A DNA stretch of 47,085 bases from Pseudomonas viridiflava (GCF_900580675.1 NZ_UTBG01000234.1:1-47085), one strand, 5' to 3'. Positions 34,168 through 42,602 are shown, numbered from the stretch's first letter. A program made the numbers and translations. The notes: a model not told the origin generated them from the sequence alone.

Positions 34168-35949
34168 ATGCATGTTTCGCGTTTTTTACCACGGAAAGGA
34201 GGTGTTTATGCGTGCCTTATTTTGCTGTGTTTGTTTTTCTTTGTGTGTGGTTTTTTTTATAAAAAAAGTTTAGAAGCAGACCACGTCGAAGCGCCTATTG
34301 TCAGTCTCGTTGATCTGACGGACTTTATTATCGCCACCTCAGTAGATAAGATAACGATTGACCTGGGTAAAGTGTACTTCGCAAAAGTGGCCTTCAATGT
34401 CGATGCGGCTAATAGTGGATCTAAAATCCGACTGAAACTCAGAGAAAGCTCCGAGCCAGAGCCCCTTCCCAGTATTGGTGCTGAGCGGATTGGGGTGCGA
34501 TTTTATGATACTGAAATCGCCCTCACAAAAGGCTCGCAGCCTGTAGCTCTTCCTCCAGAAGATGCGCGATTGATGCCTAGCGATATTGGTTCTGTCATGC
34601 CCTTCAGGTATATCGATATCTATGGTTGGAAGGGCGATTTTTCCAAGCAGTCCATTTCGATCCAGTATGCGCGTTCTTCCGCTTTTCAGCAGCAGGGGAA
34701 AATTTCGTTTACGGGTGATCCTTCTGCGCTTGAGCTCGATCGAATTATGCGCTTAATGGACCATACGATGATGGCCACTAGTTTTGCAGGTATTTTCGTC
34801 GATGGAGACAGGGAGCGCCTGCCTTATGAGGCCGATGCATATATCAACATGCTGGGTTGGTTCGCGCAAGTGGGCGAAGTTAGTGTTCCAAGGCGGACAT
34901 TTGAGTTTTTGGTGAAAAAACCCACTTGGCCGACTGAGTGGCAATCACATATGATCCTGATGGCATGGGCTGACTTCATGCAAACTGGAGATAAGGATTT
35001 TCTTCGTAAGCATTATTCTTGGTTAAAGTTGTTGAGTCTTACAGGGGCTACTTCCGAAACGGGCATGGTTAATATCAGAAAAATAACGACCAAGCTGAAG
35101 AGGGAGCTTAAGGTAAGCTATCCAATGGGTGATTTGGTTGATTGGCCACCTAACCAGCGTGATGGCCATGAGATGGTGGAAAATAATACGGTAACTAACG
35201 CTTTTATTTATGAGTCAATGGTTCGAATGGCTGACATCGCACAGGCGTTGGGTGAAGAGTCTGATCACCAGTTTTTCACGGAGCAAGCGGGCCAGTTAAA
35301 GAAAGTAATTCGTGAAAAGGTTACTCTAGCCAATGGTTTATTCTCGGATGGTATAGGTTCGAGTCACACTTCTGCTCACAGTTTGTTTCTACCGCTAAAC
35401 TTTGGTCTTGTCAATGACGATGAGCGTCAGCTTTTTATAACTGAATTGAAAAAGAAGATCGTGAAATACCAAGGCGGTTTTCCAAGTTCTGTATTTACAG
35501 CGCAGTATTTGCTGGAGGCTCTGTTCAAGAATGGTGAAGACGATCTCGCACTTAGCCTGATTTTGAATGATAGTGAGCGCGGCTGGCTTAATATGCTTGA
35601 TAAGTATGACGCAACAATCACACATGAAGCGTGGGATGTAAAATTTAAAGACAATGAGGATTGGACTCATGCATGGGGGACTGCACCAGCAAATATAATA
35701 CCTAAGTATTTACTTGGGGTGAAGCCGATGACTGCGGGTTGGCAGAGTTGGGAGCTAACGCCTTCAAGTGCGCTGCGGTTTTCAGCAAGCGCTACTATCC
35801 CCACACCGAAGGGTGCGATTTTTTTGAATTTTGACTATCCTAATCGTATTATCAACGTGACCGTTCCTATCGGTTCGTCTGCCACATTTAATAATAATGG
35901 TCACTCATCCGTGCTCAACTCAGGTCAGCATCGCTTGGATTGGAAGTAG
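34168..35949 (+). CDS. Membrane-anchored GH78-like (alpha-L-rhamnosidase family) protein
   Basis: A 593-residue protein with one N-terminal hydrophobic helix (about 13-31) flanked by basic residues, so probably a signal anchor with the rest in the periplasm. Then a beta-sandwich-like region (about 50-170), and an (alpha/alpha)6 catalytic-type domain with FVDGDRERLPYEADAY near 210 and ITHEAWDVK plus DWTHAWGTAP near 500. The DxxRERLPYxAD pattern and the final HxW/G-x-P segment are those of the GH78 rhamnosidase family; acidic catalytic candidates are kept. It overlaps the end of convergent wzy by 35 bases. Role unknown: trimming or editing of O-antigen repeat units is one possibility. Confidence 0.72.
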   Translation: MHVSRFLPRKGGVYACLILLCLFFFVCGFFYKKSLEADHVEAPIVSLVDLTDFIIATSVDKITIDLGKVYFAKVAFNVDAANSGSKIRLKLRESSEPEPLPSIGAERIGVRFYDTEIALTKGSQPVALPPEDARLMPSDIGSVMPFRYIDIYGWKGDFSKQSISIQYARSSAFQQQGKISFTGDPSALELDRIMRLMDHTMMATSFAGIFVDGDRERLPYEADAYINMLGWFAQVGEVSVPRRTFEFLVKKPTWPTEWQSHMILMAWADFMQTGDKDFLRKHYSWLKLLSLTGATSETGMVNIRKITTKLKRELKVSYPMGDLVDWPPNQRDGHEMVENNTVTNAFIYESMVRMADIAQALGEESDHQFFTEQAGQLKKVIREKVTLANGLFSDGIGSSHTSAHSLFLPLNFGLVNDDERQLFITELKKKIVKYQGGFPSSVFTAQYLLEALFKNGEDDLALSLILNDSERGWLNMLDKYDATITHEAWDVKFKDNEDWTHAWGTAPANIIPKYLLGVKPMTAGWQSWELTPSSALRFSASATIPTPKGAIFLNFDYPNRIINVTVPIGSSATFNNNGHSSVLNSGQHRLDWK

Positions 35950-37285
35950 TAGCAATCAACAGTCGGTGCTGAAATTTGAATAAGAGGACATTGATCATTA
36001 GTATCATGCTGAGTAGGAAAAGTACCCCGAAAATACTGTTCCATATCATGATGCTGATGATAAATGAAGTGTATATATAGCCCACCATGCAAATGTATAT
36101 TGATGTGGACAGTATAGGTGTTTTTCGCTTTAATATAAGCAAGTACGCCGTATTGAATAATGTGCCACTAAGTAGCATATACAATATTGTACCAATTACT
36201 CCAAAATCTTGAATAAGCCCTCTGTAGATAGTGTAAATATTGGTTTTTAACAAGTTTTTATATTGGAAGTACTCATCATAGTAGCCGTCAGGAACGGATG
36301 TTGTATCTCCGAGCAATCGAAATATGGCCATAAAAGTAGAAAATCCCCAGCTCATATTCTTGTCGTGAAAATATACTTGGCTGGACTCGCCAAGGAGATA
36401 GCTTGAGAACCAGTCAGAGAACGCGTAGAGGTGTCCAAACGCGTATGACGATAAATAATAGATTAAGTTGTCTACTGTCTGACTAGCATCTCCAGAACCT
36501 ATTCCACGAGCGAGAAATGAAAAAATCAGTATGGGCGTCAGAATTACTAAGGAATAAAATATTGTTTTGCTGGACTTTCGATTGGTCAAAGTTGTATCGC
36601 CGTGATTTAATCGGCTTACTATGATTCCCGCGTAGAAGAATGCGATACATAGAAATAAAGTGCCTTTGTCGGCATAAATAATCATATGAAGAGCTGCAGG
36701 TATGAAGCTAAGAAAAAATATGGAAATTTTTCTTTTTTTACTGTTTAGGATTAGTCCTCCTATGCATACCCCGGTGTAGTTGAGGAGGACGCCAACTTGG
36801 GCGAAAATATTAGGTTGAATGTCACCTGAATATCGTAAATTCAAGTATTTGTTGGCGGTCTCTAGTGGGCTATTAATAAAGTTTTCTACTGAGAGTCCCT
36901 GTAAAGAAAGATTCACAAAGACGCACAGTATTACGAAGATTTGTATGATGTAAAAGCACGTCCTTAAAAAAGTTCCTCCATATATGTTTTTGTTGTCGTA
37001 TTTGTTACTCGTGTTCATGGCGAGCGCAAATTTATGCCGTGTGAGTAGCGAGGGTAACCCAAATATGAATACGCAAAATACGATTAAAACCGTGCCCCAT
37101 GGTGATATGGGTACAGAGAACATAAATACCAGTGGGAAGAATGTGAAGCAAAACCAAAATAAAGAGAATAGTACCGCGGGGGTTACCCAAGACTTTGAAT
37201 GTTTTTTCTGGATAAGTGCGTAGATTAGTATGGTTGAACTCATGCCTATCGCAAAAATTTTGTTAAGTAGTATTGTCTCGTCCAT
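35915..37285 (-). CDS. wzy: Wzy-type O-antigen polymerase
   Basis: A 456-residue integral membrane protein with about 11-12 helices and one large periplasmic loop around residues 260-340 (rich in Tyr/Ser/Phe, ending in DGYYDEYF). This layout is that of oligosaccharide repeat-unit polymerases, which join lipid-linked repeats in the periplasm. Sequence conservation in Wzy is always low, so the call rests on topology and position. It is the only cluster gene on the minus strand and the most AT-rich one. ATG 37285 has AGGAG at the ideal spacing. Confidence 0.8.
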   Translation of the reverse strand: MDETILLNKIFAIGMSSTILIYALIQKKHSKSWVTPAVLFSLFWFCFTFFPLVFMFSVPISPWGTVLIVFCVFIFGLPSLLTRHKFALAMNTSNKYDNKNIYGGTFLRTCFYIIQIFVILCVFVNLSLQGLSVENFINSPLETANKYLNLRYSGDIQPNIFAQVGVLLNYTGVCIGGLILNSKKRKISIFFLSFIPAALHMIIYADKGTLFLCIAFFYAGIIVSRLNHGDTTLTNRKSSKTIFYSLVILTPILIFSFLARGIGSGDASQTVDNLIYYLSSYAFGHLYAFSDWFSSYLLGESSQVYFHDKNMSWGFSTFMAIFRLLGDTTSVPDGYYDEYFQYKNLLKTNIYTIYRGLIQDFGVIGTILYMLLSGTLFNTAYLLILKRKTPILSTSIYICMVGYIYTSFIISIMIWNSIFGVLFLLSMILMINVLLFKFQHRLLIATTSNPSDADLS

Positions 37286-38079
37286 TTTTAACTCCTATAG
37301 ATGCTATAGTTTTTGCTTCGGCATGTCTGAGCAAATATGTATGTTGACATGGGCGTAGGTTTTAGTCTATCTTTTTGCGCTTTCTAGGATGAAACCGGCC
37401 GGAGCACGGAAAGCGGTCATGCCAAAAAAGAAAGCAGTTACTATATCGTTTACTTTAGGTGATTTTCTAATTTTGCACGTCTCGTCGGAAATACTTTTCT
37501 AACGGTGAGCTGAGGCACTATAAATGTAATAGTGGCAACTTTTTTCTCAAAAGACTTTTCACGAGTTATCCTGATCCAAAGCTTCGATATTTTTTTGAAT
37601 TTACACCTATGTCTATTCAGGAATGGCACTCCGAGTGCGTAGTTTGAACGTCTTTAGGCTTTTGCGTTCAAAGACTTTCTTAGACGATCGATGGAATCGA
37701 TAGTGATGTCTGTTTCGAATATTCATACCCAGTTAGCCTTTCTCCTGTCTTTCATTTTCTTGAAATGTGATCGTTTTGATAATTAAGATTAACTCAAGTG
37801 ATTCACATGATTGAAACTTTGAGTGGGTTTAGTTGTGTTTTTTAGTTCGAATGCTAATTTTTTCGAACTTTCTTGTTGTTTGATTTAGTATGGCTTTTAT
37901 GGTAAGTCTGGCTAAAGGTAAAAAAATAAACGTTTCGTTTATTTGGCCTGCTTTAGTCTATATGGGTTTAATTTACACTTTGTAATCTTGCTCGTTTTGA
38001 CAACATGAATAGGTAGTCTAAGTTTCAAGTGCAGCTTCGGAAAAGCTGCTTTCCTCTTATCAATTTCATGGAGCGTCAA
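37286..38079. other. AT-rich spacer between wzy and comEA-like gene
   Basis: About 790 bases without a supportable gene. The part next to 37286 should hold the wzy promoter. A short GC-rich patch at about 37389-37431 (ACCGGCCGGAGCACGGAAAG) stands out from the AT-rich surroundings and could be a relic of an inserted element; no intact ends or transposase frame are visible. This is the right-hand boundary of the variable region. Confidence 0.5.
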
Positions 38080-38412
38080 ATGCAAAACACCTTCCTCACC
38101 TCCCTAATCTTCGCCTTCCTCACCACCCTATCCGTTACCACCACCGCAGCCCCCTCCATCAAACCCGAAGCCCCAATCCCCATCACCACCCAAATGTCCA
38201 AAACCGACCAATCCGCAAAGGTCAACCTCAACGCCGCCGACGCCGAGACCCTGCGCCGCGACCTCTTTGGCATCGGTGCCGCCAAGGCGAAGGCGATTGT
38301 GGCCTACCGCGAAAGCAATGGCCCGTTCGCGTCAGTGGATGAGTTGTTGGAGGTGAAGGGGATCGGCAAGGCGTTGCTGGAGAAGAATCGCGATAGGGTG
38401 GTGATCAACTAA
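38080..38412 (+). CDS. ComEA-like helix-hairpin-helix protein, exported
   Basis: A 110-residue protein with a signal peptide (MQNTFLTSLIFAFLTTLSVTTTAA) and two helix-hairpin-helix motifs in the C-terminal half (LNAADAETLRRDLFGIGAAKA and FASVDELLEVKGIGKALLEK regions). ComEA binds incoming DNA in the periplasm of competent bacteria; in Pseudomonas this stand-alone small form is common next to the O-antigen locus and its job is not established. ATG 38080 has GGAG seven bases upstream; ATG 38068 is an alternative. Confidence 0.88.
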   Translation: MQNTFLTSLIFAFLTTLSVTTTAAPSIKPEAPIPITTQMSKTDQSAKVNLNAADAETLRRDLFGIGAAKAKAIVAYRESNGPFASVDELLEVKGIGKALLEKNRDRVVIN

Positions 38413-38422
38413 GCGAATCAGG

Positions 38423-38446
38423 AGGCCGGTCATTGACCGGCCTTTT
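38423..38446. terminator. Bidirectional terminator between comEA-like and tetR genes
   Basis: GGCCGGT (38424-38430) pairs with ACCGGCC (38436-38442), followed by TTTTC on the plus strand. On the minus strand the stem overlaps the tetR-type stop codon, so it is best placed to end the comEA-like transcript. Confidence 0.8.
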
Positions 38447-39008
38447 CATCTTGCGGAAGGCGGGTTTTCAAGCTTTCACGCACCACGTCCATGATCCGTG
38501 TAGCCAATCTCACATCTTCGACACTCCGGGCCAGCACCAGCGCGCCCACCAGTGTCGACATCATCACCAGCCCCGCGGCATCGCCACGGCCATCTCCCAA
38601 AACCGCTTCAATCTGTTTGAGCCGTGCGCCGAGCACTGCATCCGTCGTCGCGCTGTGCTGGCCTCTCAGCCCCAGTTCTGAAGACATGGTCGGCAGCGGG
38701 CAGCCTTCACCCGGTGAGGTGTGGTGCCAATCCGACAGGTAACTGTCGATGAAGGCTTCCAGTGGCCGTTCCTGGCTGAACAGGATTTCGCAGTGGGCAT
38801 CCAACTCTTCCGCTGCGGCCTGCAGGGCTTTTTCCACCAGGTCGTTTTTTGATTTGAAATGCGCATAAAACCCGCCATGCGTGAGACTCAGCGACTTCAT
38901 CAGGGGCTGTAGGCCCGTGGCGTCGATGCCATCGCGGCGAAAGCGCGTGGAGGCTTCCTTGATGATGCGCTGGTGGGTCTTGGCTTTATGGTCGGGTGAA
39001 TAACGCAT
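38430..39008 (-). CDS. TetR-family transcriptional regulator
   Basis: A 192-residue repressor-type protein. Helix-turn-helix at residues about 12-60 (HQRIIKEASTRFRRDGIDATGL then LTHGGFYAHFKSKNDLVEKA-like recognition helix), followed by a helical ligand-binding part with a CPLP motif near 100. Start ATG 39008 follows GAGGCAG and gives MRYSPDHKAKTHQRI; the longer frame to 39071 adds nothing conserved. Its ligand and targets are unknown. An inverted repeat lies in front of it. Confidence 0.88.
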   Translation of the reverse strand: MRYSPDHKAKTHQRIIKEASTRFRRDGIDATGLQPLMKSLSLTHGGFYAHFKSKNDLVEKALQAAAEELDAHCEILFSQERPLEAFIDSYLSDWHHTSPGEGCPLPTMSSELGLRGQHSATTDAVLGARLKQIEAVLGDGRGDAAGLVMMSTLVGALVLARSVEDVRLATRIMDVVRESLKTRLPQDEKAGQ

Positions 39009-39026
39009 AGGACTGCCTCGGTAGCA

Positions 39027-39050
39027 TGCTGGCATCTTAGCTAACCAGCA
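39027..39050. promoter_or_regulatory. Inverted repeat upstream of the tetR-type gene (candidate operator)
   Basis: TGCTGG (39027-39032) and CCAGCA (39045-39050) form a 24-base inverted repeat 19 bases before the tetR-type start codon. TetR proteins commonly bind such repeats to regulate themselves. Only six matching bases per arm, so it is tentative. Confidence 0.3.
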
Positions 39051-39113
39051 GGCTTTACACACTCCTTCCACGTACTAGGGGTTGGCATGAAAAGTGATTA
39101 CATCTACGCAGAG

Positions 39114-39128
39114 GATTGTTCAACAATC
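39114..39128. promoter_or_regulatory. 15-base palindrome, candidate GntR-regulator operator
   Basis: GATTGTTCAACAATC is a perfect palindrome around a central C, 11 bases before the start codon of the GntR-family gene. FadR-subfamily GntR proteins bind short TTGT-type palindromes, and autoregulation from such a site is common. Confidence 0.55.
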
Positions 39129-39139
39129 GTGAGGTAGTG

Positions 39140-39784
39140 ATGACGCTCAGCCTGTCTTTAGCCGACCAGATTGCCCTGGAGTTGCGTGCCGATATCATCG
39201 GTGGGCGGCTTCTACCGGGGATGGCGTTGGTCGAGGCGGAATTGGTGAAGGCCTATAACGCCTCGCGCAATACGATCCGCGAAGCGTTGCACCGTTTGGG
39301 TCAGGAAGGGTTGACCCGCTACGTGCGTAACAAGGGCGTGATGGTCCGTCGGTTGGAGCGAGAGGAAGTGCGCGATTTGTTCGTCGTCCGGCGCACGCTT
39401 GAGTTGCAGGCGATTGCACAGAGCGGTGCACTCACAGAGGCACAATCCGAGCGCATGCAGAATGCTATCGACGCCACTTCCTTGGCCCGTGAGCGCGAGG
39501 ATTGGCGCGCCGTGGCCACTCACAGTCTGGTGTTCCACCAGCAAATCGTCGCGCTGATGCGCAGCCCTTTGTTTGATGAGTTTTTTGCCCAGGTTATCGC
39601 GCAGCTGCGCCTGGTGTTCTGCGCGGCGCCCGACGAGCAACGTTTCCAGTCGCCTTGGCTGGAGCGCGATCGCGAGATTTACCAGCTTCTGCTCCAAAAC
39701 GATAAGCCGGCAGCGGGGGAGGCGATGAGCCTGTACCTCGATGATTCGGAACGTCTGTCGCTGGCCTTGTTTAACCACCCCTGA
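39140..39784 (+). CDS. GntR-family regulator with FCD domain
   Basis: A 214-residue protein. N-terminal winged helix (LADQIALELRADIIGG, then the recognition region NASRNTIREALHRLGQEG) and a C-terminal FCD all-helical effector domain with FVVRRTLELQAI and metal-ligand candidates (D and H in VATHSLVFHQQIV). ATG 39140 has GAGGT five bases upstream. The DUF1989 gene follows after 15 bases, so it probably controls that gene from the palindrome. The effector is unknown. Confidence 0.9.
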   Translation: MTLSLSLADQIALELRADIIGGRLLPGMALVEAELVKAYNASRNTIREALHRLGQEGLTRYVRNKGVMVRRLEREEVRDLFVVRRTLELQAIAQSGALTEAQSERMQNAIDATSLAREREDWRAVATHSLVFHQQIVALMRSPLFDEFFAQVIAQLRLVFCAAPDEQRFQSPWLERDREIYQLLLQNDKPAAGEAMSLYLDDSERLSLALFNHP

Positions 39785-39799
39785 TCGAGGATCCGTACC

Positions 39800-40648
39800 A
39801 TGTACAAAGACTATCCGGCCGCCTACCAGGTCAGCAAAGGTTCGGCGTTGCAGGTCGACACGGCGTTTTACGAGCGCATCCGTGACCAAAAACAGCAACG
39901 CACGTTGATCGAGCAGTTCGAAGTGCCGATCCGAACGGGCAGGGCGTGGAAGGTGCCGGCGGGGCATGTGTTTCGAGTGACTACGCCGGTGGGGCCACAG
40001 GTTGGGGACTTCAATGTGTGGAACGCCAACGATCCGCGCGAGCGCTTGTGGGCGGCGCGCACCCGCCAGTTGCAGGGCGCGCATGTCAGCACCCATGACC
40101 GGCTGTGGTCGAACCTGCCGTTTCTGCGTCCATTGGTGACCATCACCGATGACAGCCTGGCCAGTTACGGCATTGATGAGCACGGCGGGCGCTTGCACGA
40201 TTTGCTCGGCACGCGCTGCGATCCCTATGTAAATCGCATGCTCACCGGCGAAGATTTTCACCACCACTGCCACTCGAACCTCACGCGTGCGGTGTTGCCG
40301 CATGGTCTGACGGAATTCGACGTGCATGACGTGTTGAATATTTTCCAGTGCACAGGCCTGAATCACGACGACATGTATTTCATGAAGGCGTGTCCGGCGC
40401 AGAAGGGCGACTACCTGGAATTCTTCGCCGAGATTGATGTGTTGTGTGCGCTGTCGACGTGCCCGGGTGGGGATTTATCGCTGCCGATGTGGGGCCCGGA
40501 GGCGCAGGACCCGTTGACGGTGTGCCGTCCGCTGGGGGTTGAGATTTACAAACTGGAGGAGGCGTTGCTCGAAGGCTGGAGCCAGCCGGAGCGTGCTGCC
40601 TACAAAGGGCAGCACGGTTTGCACATTGCCAAGGCGGATTGGGAATAA
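39800..40648 (+). CDS. DUF1989 (urea carboxylase-associated family) protein
   Basis: A 282-residue soluble protein of the DUF1989 family. It has the family hallmarks GRAWKVPAGHVFRV near 50, QVGDFNVWN near 70, and the histidine/cysteine-rich region HHHCHSNLTRAV (about 153) with CPAQKGDYLEFFAEIDV and STCPGGD, which probably bind a metal. Relatives sit with urea carboxylase or amine-degradation genes; their exact function is not settled. It is cotranscribed with the GntR gene and lies six bases from the stop of the convergent DUF2897 gene. Closeness to the ethanolamine permease suggests amine or urea-type nitrogen metabolism. Confidence 0.85.
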   Translation: MYKDYPAAYQVSKGSALQVDTAFYERIRDQKQQRTLIEQFEVPIRTGRAWKVPAGHVFRVTTPVGPQVGDFNVWNANDPRERLWAARTRQLQGAHVSTHDRLWSNLPFLRPLVTITDDSLASYGIDEHGGRLHDLLGTRCDPYVNRMLTGEDFHHHCHSNLTRAVLPHGLTEFDVHDVLNIFQCTGLNHDDMYFMKACPAQKGDYLEFFAEIDVLCALSTCPGGDLSLPMWGPEAQDPLTVCRPLGVEIYKLEEALLEGWSQPERAAYKGQHGLHIAKADWE

Positions 40649-40654
40649 CCGCGC

Positions 40655-40822
40655 CTAGCGATCCTGCGCGTCCTTGGCTTCCGCCTGGGCGTTGCGCTCG
40701 GCCACGCGCTTGCGTTGGTCGTCGGTGAGTTCGACCTTGTTGGCGCTGTCACGCAGCATCATCAGGCCACCGACGATCGACCCGATCGCGACCACTAAAA
40801 TCAACCATGCATACCACGGCAT
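40655..40822 (-). CDS. DUF2897 small membrane protein
   Basis: A 55-residue protein: MPWYAWLILVVAIGSIVGGL forms one N-terminal membrane helix, followed by a charged tail ending DAQDR with coiled-coil-like character (DDQRKRVAERNAQAEAKD). It matches the Pseudomonas DUF2897 family, of unknown function. AAGGAGAG stands five bases before ATG 40822. It could be read from eat or from its own promoter. Confidence 0.8.
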   Translation of the reverse strand: MPWYAWLILVVAIGSIVGGLMMLRDSANKVELTDDQRKRVAERNAQAEAKDAQDR

Positions 40823-40845
40823 AAGGCTCTCCTTGAGGCAGATTG

Positions 40846-40867
40846 CCGTGGGAGAATTTTCCCACGG
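40846..40867. other. Perfect hairpin between eat and the DUF2897 gene
   Basis: CCGTGGGA (40846-40853) and TCCCACGG (40860-40867) form an eight-pair stem with a six-base loop. No long T-run follows on the minus strand, so it may be an mRNA end stabiliser or weak terminator after eat. Confidence 0.4.
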
Positions 40868-40933
40868 GAATAGCTGCTTTGAGTAACGGGCTTTCTTACT
40901 AGTTCAGTGTAGGCCCGTTCTGCCTCGAGTAGA

Positions 40934-42298
40934 TCAGAGCCCGGTCAACATCGCATCCGCCGGTGCATCGGCACGGTCTTGTGCGGTCATCTGGAAGTAG
41001 ACGAAGCCCACCAGCATAAAGCCGAGGAAGATCAGCCCGATCAGTGCGTTGAACCACGCCATGGCCACCAGGCATACCACTGCGAGTGCCAACGCGATGG
41101 CCGGCACGATGGGGTAACCCGGGGCGCGGAAGGTGCGTTCCAGCAAAGGTTCGGTCTTACGCAGCTTGAACAGGCTGAGCATGCTCATGATGTACATCAC
41201 AATGGCGCCGAACACGGCCATGGTGATCATTGCTGCGGTCAGCGTCATGCCGCCCAGGTTGATCAAACCGTCGCTGTAGATCGCGGCGATGCCGACCACG
41301 CCACCGGCGATGATTGCCCGATGGGGTGTCTGAAAACGCGACAGTTTGGCGAGGAAAGACGGCAAGTATCCGGCGCGGGCCAGGGCAAAGAACTGGCGCG
41401 AATAGCCGAGGATAATCCCGTGGAAGCTCGCCACCAGGCCGAACAGGCCGATCCAGACGAGCATGTGCAGCCAGCCGGAGCTGTCGCCCACCACGGTTTT
41501 CATGGCTTGTGGCAGCGGGTCGTTGATGTTCGAGAGGGTGCGCCAGTCGCCGACGCCGCCGGCGAAGAACATCACGCCCATGGCCAGGATGACCAAGGTC
41601 AGGATGCCGCTGATGTAGGCTTTTGGAATGGTGCGCTTCGGATCTTTCGCTTCCTCGGCCGCCATGGCCGCACCTTCGATGGCGAGGAAGAACCAGATGG
41701 CAAACGGAATCGCCGCGAACATGCCGGCAATCGCCGGGGCGCCGAAGGTGTCGGAGCCGGCCCAGCCATTCAGGGCAAAGTTGCTGAAGCTGAACGCCGG
41801 GGCGACCACACCCATGAATACCAGCAGCTCGGCGACGGCGAGCACGCACACCACCAGCTCGAAGGTCGCGGCGAGTTTCACGCCGAGGATGTTCAGGCCC
41901 ATGAACACGATGTAGGCACCGACGGCGGCGTGTTTCGGGTCCAGTGCCGGAAATTGCACATTGAGATAGGCGCCGATGGCCAAGGCGATGGCCGGTGGCG
42001 CGAAGACAAATTCGATCAGAGTCGCCAGCCCGGCGATCAAACCGCCTTTTTCACCAAAGGCACGACGGCTGTAGGCAAATGGCCCGCCCGCGTGAGGAAT
42101 GGCGGTGGTCAGCTCGGTGAAACTGAAGATAAAGCAGGTGTACATCAGCGCGACCATCAATGAGGTCACCAGGAAGCCCAAGGTCCCGGCGACGCCCCAG
42201 CCATAGCTCCAGCCGAAGTACTCTCCGGAAATGACCAGCCCGACCGCGATCCCCCACAAGTGCAGGGTGCCCAGCGTGGGTTTGAGTTGTGTGTTCAT
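40934..42298 (-). CDS. eat: Ethanolamine permease
   Basis: A 454-residue APC-superfamily transporter with about 12 helices, importing ethanolamine across the inner membrane. The N-terminus LHLWGIAVGLVISGEYFGWSYGW, AGGPFAYSRRAFG and FAIWFFLAIEGAAMAAEEAKDP are typical of the ethanolamine permease family. ATG 42298 has GGGAGAG upstream; the longer frame to 42334 adds nothing conserved. A good sigma-54 promoter lies upstream. In Pseudomonas ethanolamine is a nitrogen source and its eut genes are switched on by a sigma-54 activator. No ethanolamine ammonia-lyase genes lie in the window. Confidence 0.88.
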   Translation of the reverse strand: MNTQLKPTLGTLHLWGIAVGLVISGEYFGWSYGWGVAGTLGFLVTSLMVALMYTCFIFSFTELTTAIPHAGGPFAYSRRAFGEKGGLIAGLATLIEFVFAPPAIALAIGAYLNVQFPALDPKHAAVGAYIVFMGLNILGVKLAATFELVVCVLAVAELLVFMGVVAPAFSFSNFALNGWAGSDTFGAPAIAGMFAAIPFAIWFFLAIEGAAMAAEEAKDPKRTIPKAYISGILTLVILAMGVMFFAGGVGDWRTLSNINDPLPQAMKTVVGDSSGWLHMLVWIGLFGLVASFHGIILGYSRQFFALARAGYLPSFLAKLSRFQTPHRAIIAGGVVGIAAIYSDGLINLGGMTLTAAMITMAVFGAIVMYIMSMLSLFKLRKTEPLLERTFRAPGYPIVPAIALALAVVCLVAMAWFNALIGLIFLGFMLVGFVYFQMTAQDRADAPADAMLTGL

Positions 42299-42338
42299 TG
42301 TGTTGCTCTCCCTGAACCGTTTGGAATGATTCAAGGTG

Positions 42339-42356
42339 TTGCAGCGGGCATGCCAG
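42339..42356 (-). promoter_or_regulatory. Sigma-54 (-24/-12) promoter of the ethanolamine permease gene
   Basis: Read on the minus strand, CTGGCATGCCCGCTGCAA keeps GG-N10-GC exactly and differs from the TGGCACG-N4-TTGC consensus at two positions. The expected start of transcription is near 42330, about 30 bases before the eat start codon. Confidence 0.65.
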
Positions 42357-42381
42357 GCTGAGAATCATTGTCGTAAAGGGG

Positions 42382-42394
42382 CGCGATTGTCGCG
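42382..42394. promoter_or_regulatory. Short inverted repeat upstream of the sigma-54 promoter
   Basis: CGCGATTGTCGCG: arms CGCGA and TCGCG around TTG. It lies about 28-40 bases beyond the -24 element, closer than a usual activator site, so binding by an enhancer protein is only a possibility. Confidence 0.25.
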
Positions 42395-42467
42395 TGGGGG
42401 ATGGTTTGGCGTTTGAAACTTTACATCGCTGCACCAGATAGGGGCAGCGGTGACTGAGCCGGCGCTT

Positions 42468-42548
42468 TCGCGAGCAAGCCCGCTCCCACATTGGACTGCG
42501 TATTGCCTGCCCGAACGCGGTCGAGGGTGGGAGAGGGCTTGCCCCCGA
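42468..42548. repeat. REPIN between eat and kdpF
   Basis: GCGAGCAAGCCCGCTCCCAC (arm 42468-42490) and GGTGGGAGAGGGCTTGCCCC (arm 42526-42548) are imperfect reverse complements, about four mismatches in 23, with a 35-base spacer. Confidence 0.75.
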
Positions 42549-42602
42549 TGAGGCCCTCAAAATCACTATAAAGCCTGCTGTAAACCCCGCATAAACCCAC
42601 TC

